Assembly (NCBI GenBank): GCA_002353205.1
Contig: DEJE01000031.1
Location: 1-21,754 of the forward strand
Reading direction: 5' to 3'
Length of the DNA: 21,754 bases
Origin: Prevotella sp. UBA2756
Lineage (GTDB): Bacteria > Bacteroidota > Bacteroidia > Bacteroidales > Bacteroidaceae
Both the position numbers and the translations under genes were made by a program. The notes below the pieces were generated by a model that made no database searches, had not been told where the DNA came from, and saw only the letters and a list, made by a program, of their open reading frames with translations. Below, one piece after another: positions 6,499 through 14,281 of the stretch (the first letter of the stretch is position 1; the number at the start of each line of letters is the position of its first letter).

Positions 6499-6879
6499 AT
6501 GGCAGACAAAACACGTTACAGCGACGAAGAACTGCAGGAGTTCAAGGTCATCATCGATGAGAAACTGGCCACTGCCCGCCACGACTACAGCACCATGATG
6601 CGCCAGTTGATGAACGTTGACAACAATGATGTTGATGACACGTCGCCCACCTACAAGGCTCTTGAAGAAGGCAGCGTCACGCAATCGAAGGAAGAGCTGA
6701 TGTCGCAGGCAGCCCGTCTGCAGAAATTCATACAAGGCCTGGAAGCAGCATTGGTGAGAATCCAGAACAAAACCTACGGCATCGACCGCATCACTGGTGA
6801 GCTGATACCGAAAGAGCGCCTTCGTGTCGTACCGCATGCTACGCTCAGCGTACAAAGCAAGCTGAAGGGGAAGCATTGA
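6499..6879 (+). CDS. DksA/TraR-family regulator lacking zinc-binding cysteines
   Basis: The product has 126 residues: a helical N-terminal half that can form the coiled-coil hairpin, and a C-terminal region (TYGIDRITGELIPKERLRVVPHATLS) that matches the DksA/TraR zinc-finger segment. Family members bind RNA polymerase through the secondary channel. The protein has no cysteine at all: the four zinc positions are D96, T99, S117 and S120. The fold may therefore be kept by other contacts. It lies 28 nt after ileS, and its stop codon overlaps the lspA start (TGATG). Family membership is firm; the function in transcription is inferred. Confidence 0.92.
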   Translation: MADKTRYSDEELQEFKVIIDEKLATARHDYSTMMRQLMNVDNNDVDDTSPTYKALEEGSVTQSKEELMSQAARLQKFIQGLEAALVRIQNKTYGIDRITGELIPKERLRVVPHATLSVQSKLKGKH

Positions 6880-7544
6880 TGAGCAGAAGATGTATATCCA
6901 ACGGGTGGCTCTCCGTTGCAATTATTGTCGTGTTGCTATTGATCGACCAGGTTATCAAGATCTGGGTGAAGACAAATATGGCTCTCTACGACACCATTAC
7001 CATCTTCAGCTGGTTCAGGCTGCACTTCATAGAGAATAACGGAATGGCCTACGGAATGGCGTTTGTTCCAAAGATTGCACTTTCGCTGTTCCGTATTGTT
7101 GCCGTTTGTCTGTTGGTGTACTACATCTGCCGACAGTTGAAACAGCATGCCCGCACCAGGTACATCGTCTTGCTGTCGTTGATCGTTGCTGGTGCGGCCG
7201 GCAACATCTTCGACTCCATGTTCTACGGGCTCATCTTCTCCAATTCTTCTCCCTATTTCGTCGCGTCGTTTGTGCCTTTCGGACATGGATATGCGTCGTT
7301 TCTGACAGGTAAAGTGGTCGACATGTTCTACCTGCCCATTATTGAGACAACGCTGCCCGAGTGGTTCCCTTTCTGGGGTGGCCAGCCATATACGTTCTTC
7401 AGCCCTGTCTTCAACTTCGCCGACGCATGTATATCGGTAGGTGTGGTGTTGCTGCTACTTCTTTGCCGCAAAGAACTGGGCGATATGTCTTCCGGAAAGA
7501 ATGAAGAAATCACGGCAGAAGAAGCATCACATCAAGATCAATAG
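6879..7544 (+). CDS. lspA: Lipoprotein signal peptidase (signal peptidase II)
   Basis: A 221-residue inner membrane aspartyl protease that cuts signal peptides from prolipoproteins before the lipid-modified cysteine. Four hydrophobic segments are visible (about 11-28, 66-84, 95-112 and 178-196). The conserved motifs are present: D23 in LLIDQ.IK, ENNGMAYG (52-59), GNIFDS (109-113), and the catalytic pair D148 (GKVVDMF) and D182 (FNFADACI). It is longer than the usual 160-170 residues because of an insert between 113 and 178, typical of Bacteroidetes LspA. I chose ATG 6879, which overlaps the previous stop by 1 nt, over a TTG one codon earlier. The next gene encodes a lipoprotein, a possible substrate. 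Confidence 0.96.
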   Translation: MSRRCISNGWLSVAIIVVLLLIDQVIKIWVKTNMALYDTITIFSWFRLHFIENNGMAYGMAFVPKIALSLFRIVAVCLLVYYICRQLKQHARTRYIVLLSLIVAGAAGNIFDSMFYGLIFSNSSPYFVASFVPFGHGYASFLTGKVVDMFYLPIIETTLPEWFPFWGGQPYTFFSPVFNFADACISVGVVLLLLLCRKELGDMSSGKNEEITAEEASHQDQ

Positions 7545-7547
7545 CCC

Positions 7548-8417
7548 ATGAAGAAGCGTGCAGGTCTTTTACTTACCGTATGTCTGGCTTTTACTATCAT
7601 GTCATGTAGGCCAAGTGTGCCGGGTAGTATCATACAACCAGGCGACATGGAAGACATTCTCTTCGATTATCATGTCGCCAACTCGATGGCCACGCTCGAC
7701 TATGGCAAAGATGCCGACTATAATTCACGTCTTTACAAACTTGGAGTGTTGAAGAAGCATGGTGTTTCCGAGGCCGAGTTCGATTCATCGATGGTTTATT
7801 ACACCCGTCACGCCGACCTTCTTCATTCCATCTATGAGAACCTTGCCACCCGAATGACCAACGAAGCTTTGGCTGTCGGAGCCGATGCTAACGATGTAAA
7901 CAGGTTTATGATCAACGATGGCGACACTGCCAACATCTGGTCGCAAGAGCGTTCGTTAGCCCTGATGACAGATGCTCCTTACAATGTTGTGTCGTTTCAT
8001 GCAGAAGCCGACAGCTCCTACCATAAGGGCGACCGCTTTGTCATGGCCTACGACACGAAGTTCCTTTACCAAGAGGGCATGAAGAATGGTGTGGCGCAGT
8101 TGGTTGTAAGGTTCGCCAACGACAGTATTGCCACCAAGACGATGCACATGTCGGTCGACAAAGATTATTCCATGGAGATAGCCGACAACGACAGCATCGG
8201 CGTTAAAACCGTCAAGGCCTTCATCTATTTAGGAAAGGATTCACGGGCAGGCGAAAGCACGCTCAAGGTGATGGTCGTCAGCAATGTGCGCATCATCAAA
8301 TGTCATCCTCAGAACAAACCTTACGAGAAAACATCCAGCGAGACCCCGACACCCAACACGCCGATGAAGCCTGACTCGGCTACTTTCAACGACACCATCG
8401 GCAATCGTCCTGAATAG
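7548..8417 (+). CDS. DUF4296 domain lipoprotein
   Basis: The product has 289 residues. A positively charged start (MKKR), a hydrophobic stretch and a lipobox TIMSC with Cys20 mark it as a lipoprotein. The region just after (IIQPGDMEDILFDYHVANSMA) matches the DUF4296 domain, a Bacteroidetes family of unknown function in which this motif is the most conserved part. The C-terminal tail is rich in Pro, Thr and Ser and probably disordered. It starts 3 nt after lspA and is the last gene of the ileS operon, so it is translated beside the enzyme that would process it. Role unknown; an envelope location is likely. Confidence 0.88.
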   Translation: MKKRAGLLLTVCLAFTIMSCRPSVPGSIIQPGDMEDILFDYHVANSMATLDYGKDADYNSRLYKLGVLKKHGVSEAEFDSSMVYYTRHADLLHSIYENLATRMTNEALAVGADANDVNRFMINDGDTANIWSQERSLALMTDAPYNVVSFHAEADSSYHKGDRFVMAYDTKFLYQEGMKNGVAQLVVRFANDSIATKTMHMSVDKDYSMEIADNDSIGVKTVKAFIYLGKDSRAGESTLKVMVVSNVRIIKCHPQNKPYEKTSSETPTPNTPMKPDSATFNDTIGNRPE

Positions 8418-8456
8418 TGCTTGGTTTCCTGAGCCTCTCTGAGACAGACTTCGCCC

Positions 8457-9722
8457 TTATTTGTACGTCACTTGTTGATAACCAACAAGCCTATCTGTCC
8501 GGCCTCCTGCTTCACGGTAGTATACTAGAACCTGATAGCTGTTCTCTGTCTGATAGAAATCGCCTTCCGTAGGCATGCTTGTCAGTGTGCCATCGGGTCT
8601 CATCAGCAGATATTGGTAGTTATAGTAGCCTTGTTTTTGCAAGACGGTCGCCTCGTATCGCTTCTCGGCTTCATTGTAGTTCATCGTATATTCAGGCAGG
8701 AAACGGTCGTTCGTCCACTTCCCGTTGATGTAGACATCGCCGTTCTGCCGTTTAGGACACTTCAGAATGTAGTGAACGTAGACGTATTCCGAGAGGTTGT
8801 CGTTTCCAATGTTGTCGCTGTTTCTGATATAGAAGGCTCCGTTGGCATCTTCATCGTAGATATAGTTCGGGCGAGGTTCGTCTGCAAAAGGGTAGACATG
8901 ATAGGCTTCGCCGTCCCATTCTATCTTATCGATGCCCATCGTGGGGTGGGTAACGTCGAGAATTTCGTATTTGCGGAATTCATTTCCAGCCGTAAAGATC
9001 AGATCGCGGCAGTGACTCCAGCGCAGACCGTCCGACTTGATGAATTGCGGCTTCACATTCATGCGTGCATTATCCCACCGCCCGTTTTGCATCACTACCG
9101 TCTTCACCTGTTCTTCGTGTCGTATGACAGGCAGAGAGCCGTAGTCGATGGCCATCTCCACTTGCTGATGACTCTCGTTGATATCAACGTCGGTGTTGGT
9201 TTCTACGTTCATTCTCACACCCATCTTATCTTCTTTCACCATGAAGCAGGCCGAAAGGACGGGACGGTCGTCGTCATTATCGTCGCAGACGGTCAGACGG
9301 TAGTTTCCGCTCATTTTCAGGCGGCACTTGTTGTTGGGTATTCTAATGCTGTAATGGGTGTAGAGCATGGTTGTGTTGAGCGATTCCAGCAGGTCGTCGA
9401 TTGTGTTCCCCTCGGAAAAACCTTCCACGAAGTCGCTTGCAAGCAATTCCTCGGACGTGGTCCAGTCGGCTTCGCAATGCTCTATCTTGTAGGTATAGCG
9501 TCGGTATTCGTGGGTCATGTCGTCGAACGATATGTGAATAGCCTCGTTGCCGTTGAGACTGACGACAGGAATGTCCATCCAACGGTTGCCGGCAATCACC
9601 TGTAGCGTTTTGATGTCTTCGCTGAATATCTCATTGCGTTGGCCCATTGCCGTGCATGGTGCAACGATTGCCGTTGCAACGAGCAAGCCTTCGAGAATCA
9701 TCTTCATGTGTTTCATATTCAA
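8457..9722 (-). CDS. Type IX secretion system plug protein (DUF5103 family)
   Basis: The product has 421 residues. The N-terminus has a signal peptide (hydrophobic 9-22, likely cut near TAMGQ, about residue 27). The rest is beta-rich and matches the DUF5103 family, renamed as the type IX secretion plug protein, a periplasmic factor thought to block the SprA outer-membrane channel. Visible family features are the early IKTLQV segment, the WDG-type and YIYDEDANGAFYIRN segments and the C-terminal GYYNYQYLL strand. Several ATG codons lie at the start (residues 1, 3, 6, 8); I keep the first. It is the last gene of the minus-strand run, 115 nt after fbp with hairpins between, and converges on the DUF4296 gene with a 39-nt gap. 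Confidence 0.82.
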   Translation of the reverse strand: MNMKHMKMILEGLLVATAIVAPCTAMGQRNEIFSEDIKTLQVIAGNRWMDIPVVSLNGNEAIHISFDDMTHEYRRYTYKIEHCEADWTTSEELLASDFVEGFSEGNTIDDLLESLNTTMLYTHYSIRIPNNKCRLKMSGNYRLTVCDDNDDDRPVLSACFMVKEDKMGVRMNVETNTDVDINESHQQVEMAIDYGSLPVIRHEEQVKTVVMQNGRWDNARMNVKPQFIKSDGLRWSHCRDLIFTAGNEFRKYEILDVTHPTMGIDKIEWDGEAYHVYPFADEPRPNYIYDEDANGAFYIRNSDNIGNDNLSEYVYVHYILKCPKRQNGDVYINGKWTNDRFLPEYTMNYNEAEKRYEATVLQKQGYYNYQYLLMRPDGTLTSMPTEGDFYQTENSYQVLVYYREAGGRTDRLVGYQQVTYK

Positions 9723-9741
9723 TTCAGTATGTCGATTTCAT

Positions 9742-9799
9742 AAAACGGTTCATTTCGCTCTGTAAAACAGCTCATTTACTGAGTGAAATGAGCCGTTTT
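9742..9799. repeat. Two direct repeats sharing one inverted arm, forming competing hairpins
   Basis: AAAACGGTTCATTTC (9742-9756) and AAAACAGCTCATTT (9764-9777) are direct repeats 22 nt apart. Both are complementary to GAAATGAGCCGTTTT (9785-9799), so only one hairpin can form at a time. In the minus-strand RNA the inner hairpin (9764-9777 with 9786-9799) is 14 bp with one G-U pair, while the outer one has a single A-C mismatch. Each 3' arm ends in four U on that strand. It lies between fbp and the plug gene and may be a terminator or attenuator. Confidence 0.7.
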
Positions 9800-9837
9800 G
9801 CAAGTGATTGCCATCTGATGCCTGACGAACATAAGCC

Positions 9838-11844
9838 TCATCGTTTTTCTTTCAGTATACCGTGCCTGTAGGCGTAGAGCAGTTTCTTCAAGTCTTCAAC
9901 CTGTCTCTTCAGCTCTTTACCTATATCGGTGTCGGCCACGAGCATTCTGTGGGACGTCATTTCCACGATCTGCGTGGTGCTCTTGATGTCAGCTCCCGTC
10001 CTGACAGCGTCTTCCTCGCTGGTGAAAGGTTCGTGTTGCACAAGCTGGAAGCCTCTTGAGTGGTAGACGAGCGTGTACCCAGCAATGCCTGTCGTCTTGT
10101 GGTAAGCCTGTGAGAAGCCGCCGTCGATGACCATGAGCTTTCCGTTGGCCTTGATGGGGTTTTCGCCTTCGGCAGCATGCACGGGCACGTGGCCGTTAAT
10201 GATGTGACGGTTGGGTGTTTCCACCTCGAAAGCATCAAGAATACGGTCAACCACCTGCTCATTGTCTCTCAGTTTGAAGTAGTTGCCCTTCTCTTCTTTA
10301 TGCGTAGACTTATCGGTTATGAAGTATCTTTCGAAGGTTGCCATCTTCGATTTGTCGAAGAGAATGCTGTCGGGACCGCACCAGAGATAGAGGAAATAGT
10401 CGATGCCGTATTCTCGTTCAGCAGCTTCGGTGTCGCCCTGGAATGCTGATCGTATGAGCATTCCCGTGCGGTGCATCAGTTCTTTGCCTTTGTAACGATG
10501 ACCGTCATAGAGTAGAACTTCTTTCAACGAGCCGTCTTCGTTGAGCGGGCAAGATGCGTGGAAGAGCAGGTTGTGGTTGATGATGCTGTACATGCACCCG
10601 TGGCTGAGAATCAACTTGATGTGGCTTCTCAGTTTCTCGTTGGTTGTGAACGAGCGGTGCAACCTTGCCATGAGCTCTTCCTCCTCAGGTGTGAGAGCAA
10701 TGGGAGAATCAGGCTTCACCGTAGGGAAGTTGCACGACGACATCGTGTAGGCTTTCCCGTCGATGGTGCAAGTCTTGTCGTTGAAGTTGATGCAACTGAG
10801 CAGGTCGCGGTCGTCCATTCCCCACTCGGGATGCTTGTGGAAGAGCTGAGCTTCTACCTTGAACTGCATCACGGCAATGGCTTTGTGCATCATAGCCGTC
10901 AGTCGTGCGTTCTTGTCGTCGAGTTCTTCACTTCCACCGTTCGTCTTTGGCATGAACTCTTGGCACGGATCGTCCATGTAGGTATCGAGGGCAAACGTTG
11001 CCAATGGCACAAGATTGATGCCATAGGCTTCTTCGAGCGTCATGAGGTTGGCGTATCTGAGGCAGAGACGGATGACGTTGCAGATGCAGGCATCGTTCCC
11101 GGCGCATGCTCCCATCCACAAGATGTCGTGGTTGCCCCATTGAATGTCCCAGTTCTTGTAGCGTTTAAGCAGGTCGAGAATGAGGTGCGCTCCCGGTCCA
11201 CGGTCGAAGATATCGCCGAGGATGTGAAGTTTGTCGATGGCGAGACGCTGAATGACGTCGCAGATGGTCTTGATGAAGTCGTCGGCCCTGCCGGTATCGA
11301 TGATGGTGTCGATGATTCCTTTCACGTAGGCAGCCTTGTCGGAGTCTTCCGTGCGCTCATGAAGCAGTTCCTGGATGATGTATGAGAAATCCTGGGGCAA
11401 CGCTTTGCGGACCTTCGACCGCGTGTATTTCGATGAAACGTCGCGGCAAACCTTCACCAGTTGGTGTATAGTGATGTGATACCAGTCGTTGATGTCGGTT
11501 TCTGTCTGCTTCACAAGCTCGAGTTTCTGTTCAGGATAGTAGATCAGCGTGCACAGCTCGCGCTTCTCGCTTTCGCGTACTTCGTTGCCAAAGAGTTCGT
11601 TTACCTTGCGCTTGATGTTTCCGGAAGCGTTTTTCAGCACATGCTGGAAAGCTGGGAAGGCTCCGTGCAGGTCGGCCAGGAAGTGCTCTGTTCCTTTGGG
11701 CAGGTTGAGAATGGCCTGCAGGTTAATGATCTCGGTGCTGGCCTCAGCCACTGTGGGGAACGTGTGTGCGAGCAGTTCCAAGTATCGGATTTCTTTCTGC
11801 ACGTCGAGAGGTGATGTGTTAGGATTGTCAAAAGTGTTACTCAT
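9838..11844 (-). CDS. fbp: Fructose-1,6-bisphosphatase, class III
   Basis: A 668-residue cytoplasmic enzyme that hydrolyses fructose 1,6-bisphosphate to fructose 6-phosphate in gluconeogenesis. It has the metallophosphoesterase motifs expected for class III: D58-x-H60 (ADLHG), GDIFDRG (210-216) and GNHD (237-240), with later metal-ligand regions such as SHGC and INGHVPVH. The length is as usual for the class, which is restricted to Firmicutes and Bacteroidetes and unrelated to class I. The start overlaps the stop of the upstream gene by 4 nt (ATGA), which suggests coupled translation. A hairpin region follows the stop codon. Confidence 0.97.
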   Translation of the reverse strand: MSNTFDNPNTSPLDVQKEIRYLELLAHTFPTVAEASTEIINLQAILNLPKGTEHFLADLHGAFPAFQHVLKNASGNIKRKVNELFGNEVRESEKRELCTLIYYPEQKLELVKQTETDINDWYHITIHQLVKVCRDVSSKYTRSKVRKALPQDFSYIIQELLHERTEDSDKAAYVKGIIDTIIDTGRADDFIKTICDVIQRLAIDKLHILGDIFDRGPGAHLILDLLKRYKNWDIQWGNHDILWMGACAGNDACICNVIRLCLRYANLMTLEEAYGINLVPLATFALDTYMDDPCQEFMPKTNGGSEELDDKNARLTAMMHKAIAVMQFKVEAQLFHKHPEWGMDDRDLLSCINFNDKTCTIDGKAYTMSSCNFPTVKPDSPIALTPEEEELMARLHRSFTTNEKLRSHIKLILSHGCMYSIINHNLLFHASCPLNEDGSLKEVLLYDGHRYKGKELMHRTGMLIRSAFQGDTEAAEREYGIDYFLYLWCGPDSILFDKSKMATFERYFITDKSTHKEEKGNYFKLRDNEQVVDRILDAFEVETPNRHIINGHVPVHAAEGENPIKANGKLMVIDGGFSQAYHKTTGIAGYTLVYHSRGFQLVQHEPFTSEEDAVRTGADIKSTTQIVEMTSHRMLVADTDIGKELKRQVEDLKKLLYAYRHGILKEKR

Positions 11845-13028
11845 TGTATGTTGATGTTTTGTAGTTTCTTTCTAATGCTGCTCGTTGTCCTGTCGTCCTT
11901 AGGTGGTATAGGCATGAATCCTTCTTCCAGTGCGAGGCTTTCGTGCAGGATTTGCATGAGTCTCGAGGCGAAGGGCTTCATCTGCAGACTTCTGAGCATG
12001 CGTTCAAGTTTGTCTTCGTCGTAGTCGCTATAGCGCAAGAGCATATAGAGTTGAACCAAATGTCGGCGAATGAACGTGTGTCGTTGCAATGCGAAATCGA
12101 TGTTGACGAACAGGTAGCACAGAGCCATTTCTGTGTCTGAAGGCTTTTCGTCTTGTCGCAGATGGTCGAATCTAATTTTGTTCTTCATTGCATGTCGAGC
12201 CAAAAGCCGGTCGGTGGGCAGGGAGTCGTGCGGTTTTTTCAGCTTTTGTTCAAAGCGTTCTATGCCGTCGAAGTTGATCGATTCGACTTGAAGATGCAAG
12301 TATGCGGCCCCTTTCCTGATGTAGTCGATCACATTTTCATCGTTGGCATGAAGTAATATCTTGCGCAACGATTCTTCCTGAAGCCTGTTGAGAAGACTCT
12401 TCGCTTCGGGATCTTCGGTCAGAGGGTAGAACGGAGCTTCGTGGGAAGGCTGTTGGTGTGCAGAAAGCCATACACCGCAATGCAGAAGCATGTTCTCTGC
12501 TTGTTTCTCATCGTCGTTCATCAGTCGGAAGGTGTTGCTGTCGATGACTTTCTGATACAGCCTGAAGAAGGCGAACACCATCTGTCTCTGGGTAATCTGA
12601 TGCGTGACGATGCTATTGCGCACCAGCTCCTGGCGTGTGTTCCATGCCAGCAACTTCATGTGCTCTTGTTCCATCTCGCTTCCCACGTGAATGGCATCTG
12701 CCTCGCGAATTGTTTTTTCCTGAAAGACGACGTTTCCCGTCTTGTCGGCAACCTTGCGGTTCCATGGCATCAGGTCGCCGGATGGTGAAACCACGACAAG
12801 CACCCCATGCTTCTCGGCTATTCGCAGGGCTTTGTAGCAGTGTATGGAGTTGCATCCGATGATGTGTAAGATGTCGGAAGCATGGTTGTTGGTCATCTTG
12901 CGAACCTGTGCTATGGTGGAACAGACCGACAAGGTTGCATACTTGTCCATCTCTTCCGTCAGAGCCGACACGAATTTGGCTTTCATGCCGGTGTTTGCCG
13001 ATTTAGGTATATATAGCAAGATTCTCAT
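11841..13028 (-). CDS. Uncharacterised protein with a glycosyltransferase-like N-terminus
   Basis: The product has 395 residues and no signal peptide. The N-terminal 130 residues look like the first Rossmann half of a GT-B glycosyltransferase: MRILLYIPKS, a Gly near 14, DILHIIGCNSIHCYKALR and LVVVSPSGDLMPWN. The rest does not show the expected nucleotide-sugar site (no E-x7-E motif) and is instead helical and rich in Leu, Arg and His (about 230-390). It may be a degenerate or highly diverged glycosyltransferase, or a regulatory partner. The gene lies 23 nt after a family 2 glycosyltransferase and overlaps fbp by 4 nt, so it is expressed with them. I do not recognise the family. Confidence 0.8.
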   Translation of the reverse strand: MRILLYIPKSANTGMKAKFVSALTEEMDKYATLSVCSTIAQVRKMTNNHASDILHIIGCNSIHCYKALRIAEKHGVLVVVSPSGDLMPWNRKVADKTGNVVFQEKTIREADAIHVGSEMEQEHMKLLAWNTRQELVRNSIVTHQITQRQMVFAFFRLYQKVIDSNTFRLMNDDEKQAENMLLHCGVWLSAHQQPSHEAPFYPLTEDPEAKSLLNRLQEESLRKILLHANDENVIDYIRKGAAYLHLQVESINFDGIERFEQKLKKPHDSLPTDRLLARHAMKNKIRFDHLRQDEKPSDTEMALCYLFVNIDFALQRHTFIRRHLVQLYMLLRYSDYDEDKLERMLRSLQMKPFASRLMQILHESLALEEGFMPIPPKDDRTTSSIRKKLQNINIQ

Positions 13029-13051
13029 TCTCTGGCTTGTTACGTTTATGA

Positions 13052-14281
13052 TCAGACTTTATGACTGATGAAATCATACTTGTCGGCCATGCGGTACCTG
13101 ACGTTGTTTGCCAGGTGTCGCCAAACGACCGATAGTTCAAAAGGCAATATCTTCCACAAAGGAATATCTTCGCCGAATTGTCTGAACTTCAAGCTTGCGA
13201 AAAGGCTTCTGAGCACAAGTGTGATGACCAGGGCTGCAATGGCGCACCCTGCCATCAGGGCTGAACAGAGGCCGAATCCCTGGATCATACCTTGCGTGAC
13301 CGACATGGCAAGGGCAGCAATGATGAGAATGATGTTCAGATGGAGCGCACTTTGGTCGATGACATATCGGATGCGATGGCTCATTTTCCGCATCAGATGC
13401 TTGCGAGTCTCCATATAAAAGAGGTGGCTATTGAGCCAAGTTTTCCCTTGAGGAGCATCTTCTATCATCCAAGTATCTTGCGAAGTCTCGGTGGCAGTGT
13501 TGCCTTTTCGAGCGAACTTGTTGACGATGAAATCGTATTCCCCCCTGATGAACTTCAGATTTCCGTCGTAGCTTCGTCCTTCGATAAACATCTCCTTGCG
13601 GAACATCAGGTTGCCGGGGTCGCATCTATAGGCCGTATGGCGCTGGGCTTCGCGCATAATATAGCATTGTGCGAGCAGCCGTTCGAACCGTTTGTAGTCG
13701 GAGGCCTCGTCGTTGAAGTTACTATAGCCGATGATAATGTCGGTCTCGGCAGAGCAGTTGCGCGCCATTGCTTTAAGCCATTGGTCGGATTGCGGATGGA
13801 ACACGGGGTCGGTGAGCAAGATCCATCCGTGCTTGGCTGCCTTCACACCGAGGGTAATGGCCAGTTTAGGACGGCTCATGTATCGTGCCGAGTCGGGAAC
13901 GAAGGTAGTGTAGAGGTTGGAGTGCTCTTGTTTCAGTTTCTTGAGCACGTCGTCGGTGTCATCTTCACCTTTGCTTTCCACCACAATCACTTCGTAGTCG
14001 GCAGGATAGTCTTGTGTGAGCACGGCTGGCAGATGCCTTTCCAAGTCGCGTGCATTATCGTGTGCGTAGAGAACGACGGAAATTGGAGGGTAGGGTAGAT
14101 GCGTCTGATAGTCAGAGTCGTCAGTCTCTTCTCGCGTCTCATCTTCTAAGTTGTCCTGATGAAGGGAGAGTGGTTCCGAATCGACCACTTTCCTGAAGAA
14201 AATGTTGATCATTGATGTTACGATACTCATCAGGATAAGTACGGAACACGTGATAATGGTGAATAAATCGAATTGTGTCAT
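13052..14281 (-). CDS. Membrane-bound family 2 glycosyltransferase
   Basis: The product has 409 residues. It has an N-terminal membrane helix (about 5-28), an acidic linker (40-58), a GT-A domain from about 66 (PPISVVLYAHD, then YEVIVVESKGEDDTDDV), and two C-terminal membrane helices (about 313-330 and 333-360). The order fits processive or membrane-anchored GT2 enzymes that act on the cytoplasmic face. The usual D-x-D is weak: the position reads LLTDPVFHP (about 155-163), keeping only the first Asp. A later acidic site is RGEYDF (246-251). The start overlaps the lysA stop by 1 nt. The substrate cannot be read from sequence. Confidence 0.85.
   Translation of the reverse strand: MTQFDLFTIITCSVLILMSIVTSMINIFFRKVVDSEPLSLHQDNLEDETREETDDSDYQTHLPYPPISVVLYAHDNARDLERHLPAVLTQDYPADYEVIVVESKGEDDTDDVLKKLKQEHSNLYTTFVPDSARYMSRPKLAITLGVKAAKHGWILLTDPVFHPQSDQWLKAMARNCSAETDIIIGYSNFNDEASDYKRFERLLAQCYIMREAQRHTAYRCDPGNLMFRKEMFIEGRSYDGNLKFIRGEYDFIVNKFARKGNTATETSQDTWMIEDAPQGKTWLNSHLFYMETRKHLMRKMSHRIRYVIDQSALHLNIILIIAALAMSVTQGMIQGFGLCSALMAGCAIAALVITLVLRSLFASLKFRQFGEDIPLWKILPFELSVVWRHLANNVRYRMADKYDFISHKV

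Noticed and set aside
8613..9605. A 330-codon open frame on the plus strand
   Set aside because: It lies wholly antisense to the type IX plug gene, with a Val-rich, featureless product.
10558..11385. A 275-codon open frame on the plus strand
   Set aside because: It is antisense to fbp, whose motifs are intact, and the product resembles no domain.
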